In this document: piece after piece, positions 47,321 to 60,512 of the stretch
How the letters are laid out: each line of letters begins with the position of its first letter
How positions within the stretch are numbered: the first letter of the stretch is position 1
DNA from: Toxotes chatareus
Taxonomy: Eukaryota; Chordata; Actinopteri; Toxotidae
Direction: 5' to 3'
Length of the DNA: 64,000 nucleotides
NCBI GenBank assembly: GCA_016801885.1
Contig: CM028898.1
Span: 7,398,177-7,462,176 of the forward strand
Position numbers and translations under genes: made by a program
Notes under the pieces: generated by a model
The model's database searches: none
What the model saw: the letters and a program-made list of their open reading frames with translations, nothing else
Told to the model about the DNA's origin: nothing

Positions 47321-49071
47321 TTCACAAATTACTATGAGAGTTTTGAAGCTACAGTGTGAATGTGTGGGAGCATATCTGGACTGCACGTAAACAAAGCAGT
47401 GAAAGCGCAGTGAATGAAACCCCACGAGCATGCAAGGCGTGTTTTTGTTGTTGATTTGACTGACTGGCTATATGCTAACATGCAGAGTGTGAGAGGACGC
47501 ATGGGGCTCAGTCTATTCCTGCATATGCGAGAGTGCATATATATATAGTAGGTGTGTAGGTGACAAAGAAAGAGGCGAAACAGGGGCATAGTCAGTCAGT
47601 GCCCCAGACAGACAGCAAACATGTGCATACATACAGCCACTCCCATGCGCGTGAACACACACACACACACAAACACTCACACACACTTCTCACATTACTG
47701 TGGGTGAGGGATTTTTTTCATGCTTTCGTTGAGTGAAAGAGAGAAAGAGAGGTGTGAAGCCTCAGTCACGCAATGCCGCTCTGTTCAGCTCACTGTGTGT
47801 GTGCGTGTGTGTGTGTGTGTGTGCGTGTGTGTGTTTTGGGTGCTATGGCACCAATGGTATGCCAGTTTAGGTACGTATGTTGTGGTTAGATATAGTGAGT
47901 GCATCTCTGCATTCAAAGGTTACAATCTGACGTTGAGAGACCTGCACACAGGAAGTCATAGTTCCTGACACCGCCCTTAAATGCTCAAAAACAAATTCAC
48001 ACCTATATATATATGTGTATAAAAAAAAGAATCTCTTACAAAATGTATTCATTTACTACAATGGACCCAAGGGACAACCTCACTAACAAACTGGCTCACT
48101 GGACTGCCACATCTGAAGCTTGGTGGCAGCAGTTTTCTATACTTATGCGAGACTGGCTGCAGGCACATGTTGCCATGGGGGGAGGCACAGAGGGCATTAG
48201 AGGCCACGTTTGGGGAACTTGTTGTGGTAACAGATACATGTGTGGTTTCATAGAAGGGGAAGTGAAAGCTGAGGGTCGCAGCTGTTCATGTCTAGAAGGC
48301 CTCATCTATGCTAACAATATGAGAAAGGAAGTGAAGAGCAGAAATTGCCCTTGTGCCACAGTTATCTGAGTGGTACAATCTGTCATGCATGTGAGTCTAA
48401 CTGTGTATATTCTCAGTGTCTGTCCCAAGCAAGACACCACAGTCAAATTTCTGTTTTTCAGCCCTTTTCCTCTTCCTTGGTCGCTGCCAGTGAGATAGAC
48501 ACAGCAAACACTAGTTGAAAAGTTGAAATCAGATTCAGGAATCTAGTGTAGAAAGCCGTCAGCTTACTAAAACTGAAGTGAGTCATTCTGGTTTTGCATG
48601 CCAACAAAGTCATCTGCTTCAACTAGAAAAGGTCAAAGTAACACCACATAGAAATTGGTACCCTGAAACCCCATAGCTAGGCCATTTCCTCCATCAGGCT
48701 ATGTCTCATTCATACCCACAAAGGTTTTAGATTTTTAAAGGTCACGCTAACTAGAAGTTATTTGCTTCTCTGAGGACTTCTGGAGTGACACACAGTCATG
48801 GTTTTCACACAAAACTGATGAATGAAACTTTTCGTTTTTAGAATAAGAAAATACCAGGTAGGTAGGTTCCCATTTTTAATATGTTACTGAAACATATTTG
48901 CAGCTGGAATAGTCTACCCACCTACCACCACCTCCTACACTCACTAATTTACATATTATATCTTATTTAGTGTGTACAAAAACTATTAAAAACCTGTGAA
49001 AAAAAAACTAAGAACTACATGGCTCTGGTTTGGACCTACAGAGACAGCTGAGGGGTCAGTGAGGGAAAAAA
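47321..49071. other. No gene recognised
   Basis: Unique DNA with a GT microsatellite. A 118-codon plus-strand frame at 48013-48369 has no recognisable domain or splice context. Confidence 0.5.
47794..47834 (+). repeat. (GT)n microsatellite
   Basis: About 20 GT units with two CG interruptions. A short CA run is also present at 47657-47671. Confidence 0.9.
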
Positions 49072-49452
49072 AGAGCCATGTATAAAACTGTACTCCCGGT
49101 TTACAAATCTGTGTGCACGGTTTATAAACTGTGCTCTCTGATATGTAATCTGTGGGCACAGGTTTTGCAGTCCATGCCCACAGACTTCCATGTGTATGGA
49201 TTTTTTCTACTTCTTTCTTCAGGTTTTGGGGTGAAAATACAAAATTACACAGTGAAAGCTGTGAAACGTCCAGCGCAAAACACAATATAACATTAAATCT
49301 GCCTTTAAATCTAGATAAACTGGGCTTACTTGGCGAATGCTCCTTTCCTTGTTTTCTGAAGAAAGAAGTTGTTTGCATATCTGTGCTCACGGTTTACAAA
49401 GCTGTGGACACGGATTGCAAATCTGTGGGCACAGATTGTTACACATGGCTCT
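49072..49452. mobile_element. MITE-like element with inverted ends and internal 21-22 bp repeats
   Basis: The left end AGAGCCATGTATAA (49072-49085) is matched in inverse by TTACACATGGCTCT at the right end (to 49452). Inside, a unit close to CGGTTTACAAATCTGTGGGC recurs about five times in a row on the left (49097-49200). It recurs about twice on the right (49389-49433) in the same orientation. No target duplication is obvious and no protein is encoded. Confidence 0.5.
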
Positions 49453-49879
49453 CAGGGGGGCTCCATAGTGACTAAGTGCCAGATAACCAGCTGCTTTTTA
49501 CCAGCAAAGACATAAGTACAACATGCTAATAACTGAGATTTAGAATGAGAATAGAAAATGTCAAACTTTTCTTTCAAATGCTATTTTGCCATCAGAATTA
49601 AGGTTGCACCTGTTATCCTTGATTCACGAAGCCATGAAGTGCTAAAATGCTAAAAGTATAACCAGACAATCTTAGTCATTGCAGCTTCAAAACACATGAA
49701 TCCAAAACAAAACTTAAACAAATGAAAACATTACCATTACCAGCGTGAAATAAGTATAATTTTTTACCTCCTTTTTATTTTTCAAATTAACTAAAGCAAT
49801 GGAATTTGGTATAAAAATAATTCAACAAGAAGATAACCCTGCTTTGCTGGAAAAAAAAGTGTATGTACAGCACTTTCCT

Positions 49880-49995
49880 TTCCCTAAGCTATTGTTGAGG
49901 TGCTCTTGAGCAAGACACGTTATCAGCTGGCCCAGCGGAGCATGTCTTTGGCTCATATAAGACTGTACTTGTACTGTGGCCTCTCCCAGGTGTTG
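49880..49995 (+). repeat. Weak teleost repeat signature
   Basis: 'gaggtgctcttgagcaagac' followed by 'gcccagcggagcatgtc' resembles a repeat seen widely in fish. A related signature (gtccttgagcaaggcactg, then cttcagtggagcatcttag) is at 56300-56360. Short and diverged. Confidence 0.3.
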
Positions 49996-51127
49996 AGGTG
50001 TGGGGGTGTAGAGCAAGTAAAAAAAAAAAAAAAAAACCTCTCCTAGCATGCTTACATTTTTTAAAAACAAGGACAGAATAGTTGAGAGAAGTGGAGGTGA
50101 AGGTTGTTTTTGGCCTGAACCCAAATACCCCCACACTTCTCCTCCCCATGTTCCCCCCTTACCCATCTCACAGACTCCCACTCTAAGCCCTGAGCTCCAG
50201 TATGAAATCAACATTGGGCCTGCAGGAAATGAGAGATCTCCACAGGAGATAGAGGAGGGAGGGAAGGAGGAGGAGGAGACAAAAGAAAAACAGCAGAAAG
50301 AACCATAGATTTGACTTTTGGCATCCAAATGTCCACTCTCCATGTCATGGCCCTGCTCCTTTTTCCTTTATCCCCTCCTTTCCTTGTCTCTCCGTCTCTC
50401 TGTCTCAGTCCCCGTGAACATCTGCTTGCTGTGTGTGTTCGTGCATGCAGCTGTGTCTGTGTCTATATAGTGAGCTCGAAGGGCTTGCCTTATGAAAGGC
50501 TCCGGGCTTGTTGTTCTTTCCTGGCACAGTAATTCGCTGGCTAAGCCAAGAAAGTGGACAAGCAGCGAGCTATTTCAGCAGGGCCTTGTTTTTGTTGTTC
50601 CACGCTCAACGACAACATGACCTCATGTGACCCCTTCCCAGCTACTCGCGGCTAGAACACGGCGAAGTGTTCAAGGTGTGGGAGGCAGATCACGGTGCAA
50701 CCACGCAGTGCACCAGAAACCACCACAGATGAGTCCGTGCTTTGCCCGTAATGTTTAACTTGAAAACCCTGTGATTCAACACGAGAGGCCACTTTAAGAG
50801 ACGCTGTCTCAAACGCACTGCGCAGGGCCAAGGGGGTATTTTGACTTTCAACATGTACACACAAGTGTGCATATAAATGTGTCTTTGTATAGAGAGGCAG
50901 ATAAGCAAGACAGACACACACACACACTCATGCACACAAAGGGGTGGAGTAGCAATGAGGGGCTCAGTTAATGGCTTTTAAATTTCCACTGAGTGAGTGA
51001 CTTACAACTGTGGAGGAGCACAGCTGTTCCTGATTTGGGGAACAAAGAGGGGGGAACGGCAGCGATCTGAGAGACTGGACTGGGCTGCTCTCATTTAATG
51101 GGCTAAAATCTCCCAGGAATGACACAG

Positions 51128-51128
<1 letters not shown>

Positions 51129-51187
<59 letters not shown>
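51129..51187 (+). repeat. (GT)29 microsatellite
   Basis: Uninterrupted 58-base GT tract, the longest perfect GT run in the window. Confidence 0.95.
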
Positions 51188-51188
<1 letters not shown>

Positions 51189-53810
51189 TCCACGCTTGCC
51201 TGTAAGTATCTGTGGTCATCCTTCATGTACTTACTTTGCTGTGCAAAGTCCCTTTTGTGCATAAACTGTGTGTGCCTGTTGGTGCATGTGTGTACTTGTG
51301 CGTAGGAGGCTGGGAGGGCAACAGGATCCGTCTGCGTCTACAGCCATAGATTACAGCCACAGAGCGAGCGAGAGCAGAGTTACGGCTTTACAGGGCTGAG
51401 CAATAGTGAAGGTCAACTCATTTGGGAATAAAATGGAGTTGGAGAGGAGGGGGAGAGAGGGAGAGGAGGCTCAGATGCGTGAGATTTAATGCAGGGAGAG
51501 AGGAAGGGAGATGAAGAGAGAGAGAAAAACAGAGAGGAGATTAAGGCCTGAGCTCATCTAAGCATGTCAATAAGAGTTGAAAAATCTAGCGTCAGCCAGG
51601 TGGAAAAAATCCAACTTTCTTTGATCAAAGACTTTCCATCTCAGGCAGACAACAACCTAGCACGTTTGAACGCAGCCTAGCTTGAAAACTCCACGCTTCT
51701 TGATGTCAAACTTTTTATAGTGGCGTTCCATCCCTTGAAATACTGCTTCCTGACCCCCTCCCCCCACGCCCCCACTCCAACACACACAATCTCACCACAC
51801 ACACACACATGCATACACTCCCCTTCTCCCCTCCGAGTTGCGCTTTGTTTCCTGCCGCTGGTGAACGCAGCCTTTTTCCTCGGAGGCCCCGTGCTGCACT
51901 GCAGCCTTGTAAAACATAACAGGTCAGCGTCACATGACTGAGGTCTAGGACACTGAAGGCTGGGGCCGGCCCTCTGCCGTGCCGAGCAAGAGTTGGGTGT
52001 CAAAGTACACATGGGTGGGGCAGCGCAGAGGGAAAAGGACGTGGACTGACGGAGTGAACAGCAGAAATATGGAGAGGAGGGAAAGAAAAATGAAAGAGAG
52101 AGAAAGAAAGTAAGGGAGGCAGGAATGAATGTTAGCAGTAAACCAATAATTCTCCCGAGAAGCTGAAACCACTAAAAGAATATTATTTCCATCCATCCCT
52201 GGTTCCCCAAAGAACACCTTTCTCAACTCTCATCTATCACTTCCTCCCAAAAACAGTAACTTCTTTTTTTCTCACCTCAGGTCTGAGATGCTCAGTCACC
52301 CATAGACTGATGTAGACATGAATGAGCCTCCTCAACCCCCCGTTTCACTGAGTGATTGGAGCTGACATACATATGGAGCACACTCATCCTGGTAGCACTC
52401 AAACAGGGGGGGGAAATACATGCGCACACAAATGCATAGACGCACAGGCATGTACATACGGGCCTATCAGTCTCCGTGTACATGCTTTCACACACTATCT
52501 GCATACACAGTAAATCTATTCAGGCTGTATATAATGTCATGAATTCCCTCTCCAGGTTCAGTTTCAGTGGTTTCTGTACATGCACGTAAGGACCTATTTT
52601 CTTTCTGTTCCTGTCATTTTGGTTTCTTTTACTTCCTTTAATTTTAGTCTCTTGTCTCGTCTTGTGTGTCTTCTACCCAGTCTCCCTCGCTCTCTTGTTG
52701 TTGCACTAAGGACTTGGAGTGTGTCCCCCGAGGTCTCCAGCTTTACAGGAAGCCTGTCACACTAATAGATTTCACCTTCTCTCATTTTCTCTCTGGCTGT
52801 CATTTCCTCTCGCACCCTCTTTCTCATCTGCTGCCCATTACGGACAAAAGTGTCTGCTCACCACAAGCTACTGTACTGAGGGAGTTAAAGATTTGGAGAG
52901 AGGTGGCACATGTGTCCATGTAAAATTGAAAACTTTTTAAAATTAAGCTCATTTTTTCCCCTCAAACTGCTGCTTCTGTTTACAAAAAAAATTACATGCC
53001 ATCTAATGTCAGATATTACTGAATAGACCAATCACAGTTGTTGCAGGCGTGTAGTCACAGTGTAGGAAATGCGGCTATGCCACACCTGCGAGTCGATTCC
53101 ATCGAGAAGTATAAACTGGCCTTTAGCCGCAGCTGTGCTTTTAGCTACATGCTAGCAGGTTCAACATGAACACTAACAAACTGATGTTAATGTCTACTGG
53201 TGGAAAATGTAGTTCAACACAGTGTCTGTTTTGCGCTTAGAAGCAATATAGCAAATTTCAGTTTCAGCAAATCGACTGCAATGTAATACAACGTCTGGCG
53301 AGGTGAAGAGCCTGCTGGGATTTATCAGCTTATGACAAAAATATTAACGTGTCAGAATTGTTGTATTATTATATCAGCAGTACATGTTGTTGCATGTATT
53401 AATGCTTTGTTGTCTTTGCGCTGTCAATCCATCGTGTTCATGGAATCAAATGCTCCGGTGTCCTGTCAACATAAGAGCTAATATCTCTGCATCTATATCG
53501 TCCTTTATTGAAAATCTGTCTTACCCTGTCTGTTTAAAGTATGCAGGAGTTTGTCAGAACGCAGCCCGTCTGTGTCTCTGTTTGACAGCCTGACTTTGTG
53601 CATCTCTCCTGACTTGTGTATTGAAGTGTCCTCTGGAATCTACCTACAACAACCTCACCTATCCCTCTTCCTCCTCCCCCTCCTTGCCCCTCGCTCCGTC
53701 TTGCTCATCCCACATGTCACATCACATCTCCCAGACAGCCTCAGGAAAAGGGCAGAGGCCTTATGAATTGATGTGGGTCTCTTACAAGAGCATGGCTAGG
53801 ACAAGGACAG

Positions 53811-53856
53811 GCACACACACAGGCACAGACACACTCTCACACACACACACACATAT
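53811..53856 (+). repeat. Interrupted (CA)n microsatellite
   Basis: CA units with AGG, GAC and CTCT interruptions. Confidence 0.85.
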
Positions 53857-55444
53857 GTATAAAGCTGAACCATGAGGGTGAAATGACGCTGTGTACACAT
53901 ACTGTCCTTCACCTGTCACCTGCTTTCATCTGCAGCCTGGTTGTGCAGTCTCTGAACTCAGTGTCTGCGTACAAAATATTTGTTTATTCATGAACATGTT
54001 AAATTCATGCAAACATACACAGAATGATGTCTTTGTCTTTGTCACACTTACTGTGACAGAGCTATGGCAACAATGCAGCGTTACACCACATCATGCCCCA
54101 GTAGTTTTGAAAGGGAGGCTCTCTCTGCCGCCCCACCAAAAACCCCAGCAACAAGCTGGGCAATGACGACACCTATTGGTGCCTGTGAGACCTGCAGTGG
54201 GAGCTGCTGCAGAGAATATATATGAGATGAATAACCAGCGATATTGAGTGCATTCATCATCCAGTGACAGTAAATTCACAGTAGAAAATTGACATTAGCT
54301 CATAAACATCTATCACAGGACTGTGTGTTCGGCAACACACATCTGAGTGTGGAATGTGCGACAGATGATTCAGATGCGATGAAGCAGGAGGGGGCTGCGT
54401 TATGATATTTTCTGTGTTTTATATTAGAGATCCACTGTTTTCACACACACTTTCTCTATGCCCCTTCCCTCCATCATCTGCTTTCCCATGGTGCTTCTCT
54501 GTGGCTCCCGTTACTCCTGATTTATTCTTGTTCCCTGCAGCCTGCATGCAGTGTTTTATATGTCCAGTTAAGCAATTCTCTCCTCTAATTGGTTAATGGA
54601 CGGCAGAGGGGTTTGGTGTAAAGGGAAATCCCAGGAGCCTCTGAGGCCTGCTTCATGCCCACTGGACTGGAAGGGAGCCAAAATGTAGTCTCCACCAGCC
54701 CCCCACCCCCCACCATGCCTCTACTGGACTGGAGAAGATCCAAGATGGATGCCTCTGGGGCTGTGCTGCCGTGAAACTTACACTATTGTAGATGAAATCT
54801 GGAAGAGACTCGTTTTGTATCCACCAGTGCTGGATTTTTATAAATCAAAAGTGACTGATGCTGGAACAAATTCACATCACATGATGTCACTGCCTACCTT
54901 TGAACTACTTTAAAAACCAAACATGACCTAATAATCTGTGACTGGGACAAAGAAATCATTTTACATCAACGATCCGTCAGAACCTGAACTATTTTGTGAC
55001 ATCAACTCACAGAAAGAAAAAATAAATAAATAAAAAAATAAAATTCCAAGACAGGAATTGCAGCATCATATCAAGCTGCCAGTCCTGCTCAGCGCTTTGG
55101 AAAAATGCTTTGTGGAAAAATGGAGCGATTTTTTTTGAGATGGTGTCTTGAAGCTCAGTGATCCACAATGCTTCTGCAGCTGTCTCCCTGAGGATAGAGA
55201 AACACAGAATGGAGAGATGGAGGAGGAGGAGAAGGGGGAGAAAAAGTGCACGTAAGCCCACAGAGAAGAGGAGGAGAGGTGAGAGGGGAGAGTGATGCAG
55301 AAAGAAAATACAAACAGGGTGTTCAGGCTTAATATAGATTCTTCTCTATGAAAGGTCAAAGTGGTGAAAGGAGGGAGTAACGCTGTCCCGTCTGTGGCTT
55401 TAATCTCCTTTCCTTCTCCTTCTGTCTGCCATCTTTACTGTCAA

Positions 55445-55993
55445 CAGAGGTGGAGGAAGTTCTCCGATCTTTACTTAAGTAAAGGGTCAACAGTGTGAAA
55501 ATACTTTGTTACAAGTCCTGCTTCGAAAACCCTACTTAAGTAACAGTATATTCGTGTTTGCAGCAATTATCAAAAGTAAAAGTGCTCACTCTGCAGAAAA
55601 GTGTGCCCTGTGACTAAAAATTATTAAAGATTATATTGTTAGTAAATACTGATCAATACTGCAGTTATTTTCCAGGTTAGGATTTTACAGTCCACATACA
55701 GTCTTAAAAAAACAAAATGCACAGCTGCAGATTAAACTACCCTATTGTGTATAAAATAAACTTAAAATTCTTTCCACCTCAACCAGCTACAACAGTAAAA
55801 TGCTAAATACTGGTAATATTTCAATAACATCACACATATATATAATAGTATAAAAGTCAAAGGAGCTGTTTTTTCTGAATTATCTGTACTTTACTTTTGA
55901 TCCTTCAGGTACATTTAGCTGATGATACTTTCATACTTTTGCTTAAGAGACACTTTAGATGCAGGACATTTACTTGTAATGGAGTTTTTCAAC
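55445..55993. mobile_element. Non-autonomous DNA-transposon-like teleost repeat, 3'-truncated
   Basis: Starts CAGAGGTGGAGGAAGT and continues with 'tctttacttaagtaaaggg', 'acaagtcctgcttcgaaaac' and 'tatcaaaagtaaaagtgctc'. Near the right it has 'gcaggacatttacttgtaat'. This is the pattern of a very abundant fish repeat whose complete copies close with an inverted form of the start. That closing sequence is absent here, so the copy looks truncated on the right. Confidence 0.6.
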
Positions 55994-56289
55994 ATCATCA
56001 TCCACAGTTTGAACGATACAAGTCCTATATGAATGTTCAATATTACAAGAAAACATAGTTATGAGAGAAAAATTTGGTCTGAAGATGCAGAAAAAGTGCA
56101 AATATTAACTTCTGAATTTTACACCTTAAATGTGCCGACTGCAGGAGCTTGTCTAGAGTGGGCTACAGTACATCTTGGACCTGAATGAGCAAATAGGGAG
56201 GGATTTTGACTTATATCTGTCCTTTTCTCAGTATGTTGTGCTGCTTGTTAATAAGTATTGGAAAAAAATTCACTCAGAAAAACTAACTC

Positions 56290-56420
56290 AGCTCAAGTGA
56301 AACAGAAATGTCCTTGAGCAAGGCACTGAAAACTCAAACGCTTCAGTGGAGCATCTTAGCGGCCAGAGATTGGGCTTTTATCCAGCAGCACCCAGGCGTG
56401 AAAATGTGTAATGGTATAAA
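56290..56420 (+). repeat. Weak teleost repeat signature (second copy)
   Basis: 'tgtccttgagcaaggcactg' and 'gtggagcatcttagcggcca' match the segment at 49880-49995 in order and spacing, so the two are probably fragments of one family. Confidence 0.3.
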
Positions 56421-57016
56421 TATGAAGCAAGGTGTTGAATGACGGGTCAGCTTTCACCAGATACTGCAGCTGAAGGTTAAAGGAAAGGTGTCTTCCTAGT
56501 TCTTTGACATCAGGACGTTGAGATGGGACGATAGTGTGGCATTTAAATTTCTCCTTGTCCTATCAGCTTGAACTCGCCAGCTGCAGAGGAACAGAGGTCA
56601 GGGTTCAAACCGTGACAATCGCAAATGTCAAATGACTTGTCCCCTGCTGCGACTGTCACCTTGGTTCATCGTTTAGGAAGCCAACCAACCAGCAGGAAGA
56701 TTAAAGACATTGAAATTGAAAGAAAGACAGTAAGGAAGACTGAGAAGGCAAAGTAGTGAAAAAGACGTAGTCTCGAGAGACTGGGCGGATGAACATACGA
56801 AAAGCAGCGTTGCATAATGGGCTATTGCATAATATGTCCCATTTGATACCACGTCACTCACTGATGCACATTAGGACCCCACGTAATGCTGCTGGTGAGC
56901 AGGCAAACAGGGGGAAGGCTTTTCTGGGTGAGGTGAAAAGAAGGGGGAGGGAGAACATGGAGAGCTTACGGTTCTGTCTCTGAGCAGAAGACGTGGTATG
57001 GACAGGAAGTAGACAG

Positions 57017-57145
57017 CCAATGGGGTGGGGGCGCGGCAGAGTGGGAAGCGAGTGGGGGATGGGGAAGTGGGTGGATGGGTGGGTAGGGGGGGGAGTGATG
57101 GTGGCTGTGACGGGTGGAGTTGGTGTGTGTGGCGGTGGGTGGGCG
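57017..57145 (+). repeat. G-rich minisatellite-like tract
   Basis: Runs of GGGG/GGGT dominate (ggtggatgggtgggtagggg around 57070-57090). Strong quadruplex potential; locally CpG-containing. Confidence 0.65.
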
Positions 57146-57254
57146 AGAGCGCGGTCGGTACTGGTATTTCTACCCTGTCACATCGTGTTAGTGTGCAGCC
57201 GAGCACGACTGCTGAGCACACCACTCTGGACAGCTCTGCACACACAGGGTGAAC

Positions 57255-57281
57255 CACACACACACACACACATACACACAT
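57255..57281 (+). repeat. (CA)n microsatellite
   Basis: About 12 CA units with one TA interruption. Confidence 0.9.
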
Positions 57282-57436
57282 AGGTTTAAATTCACAAGGA
57301 CACACAGTACCTACACTTCAGTGCACACGCACAATTTGTAATCTCCCACGAGGACCACAAGGACATCCAAAACAAGTGAGCACCGATGGAGGTTTGACAG
57401 AAACCAGGGGAGAGTGCTCAACCTCCCAACTTTACT

Positions 57437-57487
57437 TCCATCCATCCATTCATTTATCCATCATTACAGCACTCTATCCATCCCATC
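57437..57487 (+). repeat. Degenerate (ATCC)n repeat
   Basis: ATCC/ATTC/TATCC units over about 50 bases. Confidence 0.7.
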
Positions 57488-58542
57488 AGCCATTTGTGGG
57501 TACAGCCATCACAGAGGAATATTTATGTCCTTCACCATTTCTCAGAAAAATGTGCACACTGGACGGAAATAATGATTGTGAAAGTAGAAATCAGAGCCAA
57601 ATGAAATCTGTCTGTCCCGAAACATTGTGTATGCATGCTGGGAAAATATTGCAACCTGATGTTCTTGGTTCAGCGCTTCAGCAACACACAGGCAAAGTCT
57701 TGTTTTGGAAAGAAGCACTTCAAACCCAGATGTGCAGACTTCACAAAGCTACAAATGAACCATAACAATTTACTTTTACCGCCGTCAAACACATTGCCGC
57801 ACTGGAGGATGAGAGCAGCCAAGACGCATCATCCTCATCAGACAAAGTTATTGTGTCAGCGGGGGCAGAGCAGTCAGCCCATCCGTTCTCTGGTCACTAT
57901 ATGCAACATGGCTTTGTGGCCATGAGCCCAAAGGCTTTTACACAATATTTTCCTTGAGAAAAAAAAAGAAGAGAGAGAAAACGAAGGGGGAGAGAAGGGA
58001 GAGGAAGTGAGTTCAAATGACGGTGCAACCATTCACATTGCAGCTCTCCCTCAGGCAGGAAAAACAGGAAGAAGTGAAGAAAGCAGATGGAGATGGGAGA
58101 AAGGAATAAGTGGAATAGAGGAGGCTGCAAGAATATTTCACTGTAAATGCTGCATTCACACAATGCAGCCTGTGGCAAGGGAAAGAGAAGGGGTGGGGGG
58201 TGTGGGGAACGGGTACAGATGCATGGCTAAGGAGGTTAAAGGAGATGGAGTAGCGAGGTGTGATGCGCAGTGACCCGAGCTCTTCGGTGACGCCATAAAC
58301 TTGGAGTCATGCTTGAGCGGCTTTGAGGGAAGACAGGGATATAAGCTGTCCTTGGCCACCGGGCTCTGCGGCCGGCTGCGCGACAGGCCAGAGGTCAGAA
58401 AGTACACACACAGAGATGCATATGGCACCATCAGCACTGTGGATGATCACAGAGGATTAGCCTCTGCAGAGGTGCACTTCTGTTCACGTACAAAACATCG
58501 ATGCAAGTTCTGAAATTTTAAGATGGGCCCCGGCTCTTGGGA

Positions 58543-58850
58543 TGATTCACCTCTTTGGTCTAGACTGAGACATCTCAACGCCTGTTAAATGGTTTGCTAT
58601 GAAATTTTGTACAAACATTCATGGCTCCCAGAGGATGAATCCTACCAACATCGAAGTTTTCACAAACATGTACTATATAGATAGATTGGCACAAAATTTG
58701 CCCACATGATGAAACTCACTGACTCTGGCTATCCCCTGACTTTTCCTCCAGCACCACCACGAGGTTGATATTTATTGTTTAAAGAGAAATGTCTTGATTT
58801 CTGTTGGAAGCATTGCCATGAAAATAGGCACTGAAGGGCATTCAGGGTGA
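58543..58850 (+). repeat. Teleost interspersed repeat, diverged
   Basis: Recognisable segments are 'ctatgaaattttgtacaaac', 'cagaggatgaatcctaccaa' and 'ccctgacttttcctccagca' with 'caccacgaggttgatattta'. The motif 'tgccatgaaa' recurs near 58810. I know these phrases from a widespread fish repeat but cannot assign its class. Confidence 0.55.
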
Positions 58851-60170
58851 TCTATTCACTTGTGCACACATTATCTGTCAGAAATTGTAAAAAAAAAAAA
58901 AAAGACAACAGAGCCCCCCTGCAGAGTGGGGCAGAAACCAGGGGTGAGTTGGGACCTACTCCTAATTTTTCCCTAGGCCCCCTAGTGGGTTAATCTGGCT
59001 TTGACTAAAAGTAAATACACCATCACATCAAAGCACAAGGCCAGAGGTTTGTAGGTACATGGAAGTAGATGTTGACATCTGATAGCCAGCATGTATTCAT
59101 GTTTGGAAAGCGAAGCAGAATGAAGGGTAACACAGCGTGGACCAGAGCTCAAATTCAACAGATTTTTTTTGTAATGCTTTATTTTACATGTCCTGTAGTT
59201 TCCTGTTAATTTCCTAAAAAGAAGCTGATATGTATACTCCAATATCTTGGGACGGTTTCTATGAAAGACTATGTAATGTGTTACTAATTGTAAGGAAAAT
59301 GGAAACAGTTTTCAATTGGCACACTGCTAAATCAATGATAGCATGGCCTTCGCAGCAGGTCAGCTGATGTGTAAATGTAAAACGTGTCTTGTATTACTTG
59401 AGTCACTTTTTCCATGAACAGTTTAGAAATTCTTTCAAGGAAACTCGTCAGGAAATCAACAGCAGCTTTTTAACTGAACTGTATCATTTGGTTTTGTGTT
59501 TTGTTTTCTTTTTTATCTCAAGTAAATGAGTTGGTTCTTACCACGTGCTTTTCCTATCAATCACAAATTAAGAAGTTATTTCCGGAAAGCCGTCTTTCAA
59601 ATTACTGAGAAATGATAGCAGATGTTAAAATAAATATCCTTGACTTCGAGAGAGCGGACTCGACGTTATTGGGTCACAAGTTACCAAAAACTCAGGCCTG
59701 TAAACAAGCGGCTTGATTTTCTTAGAACTGGGCACACTGTCGTAAATAAACCAAATCAAAGGGTAATGCAACAGAGTGAGCTGTTAATGCTGTTTGTTTG
59801 GAGCAAAGGAAGCAAACTGCAAGAGTTGAGGCTGTTTCTCGGAAAAAGAGAGCCTCTTGTCAAGTATTGTCCCCACATGACTTAGCAGAAAGTGAGATGT
59901 TCAGAGACACCCCACGTGGAGCTGTCAGTCAGATAGGTGTGTATTGACAGAGCCTCCGTGGAGCAGACCGGGGACACAGATAGAGCACAGGTAGCACCCG
60001 AAGTGTCTCATTGAAGGTGAAGGAAGAATGGAAGGAGGTAGAGAGGGAGCTGGGGGGATGGAGTGGGACTGGAGGGGGGGTAGGGGTGAATCCAGAGAAA
60101 GATGTTATCACTTCCATCTCCTCCTCCTCCGTGTTGGTGTGAAGGGAGTCGCTGAAAACAGATGACCTAC

Positions 60171-60242
60171 TTTTTCTTTGAGACAGACTCCAGCAGCGAG
60201 GCCTCCCCGGATTCAGAAAAGACAGTGAAGAATGGAGAGGCA
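60171..60242 (-). other. Candidate 72-base exon, strand ambiguous
   Basis: On the minus strand an excellent pyrimidine tract (cttcttcttttttttcag) ends at 60243 and the donor AAAAA|GTAGGT starts at 60170. The frame reads ASPFFTVFSESGEASLLESV followed by SKK. On the plus strand an acceptor (tactttttctttgag, to 60182) opens TDSSSEASPDSEKTVKNGEA, then lysine-rich sequence. Both look protein-like because the composition is balanced, so at most one is real. Confidence 0.25.
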
Positions 60243-60512
60243 CTGAAAAAAAAGAAGAAGAAAAGAGAGAGAGAGAGAGAGACAGGCAGACTTCCAGTTT
60301 GACAAGGCAGACATGAAAAGGTAGAGACGCAGGCATACAAAAGGAAACAGGGAAAGTTTTGACGGTAATCCTCTTCGACTCTTCTTTCCTTCCCTCTCGG
60401 GCGGTTATATAAAACACATCTAGAATTCTGTTCCATGCACATCAAAGAGCCTGCACCGCTATGCAATCTGCATATATGATGCGTCCAGGGAACAGCAGGA
60501 GGGGTGTGTGTA

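Larger units (their letters stand above)
50000..55444. other. No gene recognised; microsatellite- and purine-rich
   Basis: A-run at 50021-50037, (GT)29, polypurine tracts and CA repeats separated by unique DNA. Nothing protein-like that I trust. Confidence 0.55.
55994..60170. other. No gene recognised
   Basis: Unique DNA, G-rich tract at 57 kb, polypurine at 57.96 kb and the interspersed repeat at 58.54 kb. Confidence 0.55.

Noticed and set aside
48013..48369. 118-codon plus-strand open frame beginning MCIKKRISYK
   Set aside because: No domain, splice context or coding-like codon use that I can see, though the composition is not low-complexity.
49822..50343. 173-codon minus-strand open frame
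   Set aside because: Crosses an A17 run and low-complexity pyrimidine sequence, with no recognisable content.
56595..56620. tRNA B-box-like ggttcaaacc
   Set aside because: No matching A-box or acceptor stem at the right distance, so not a tRNA gene.
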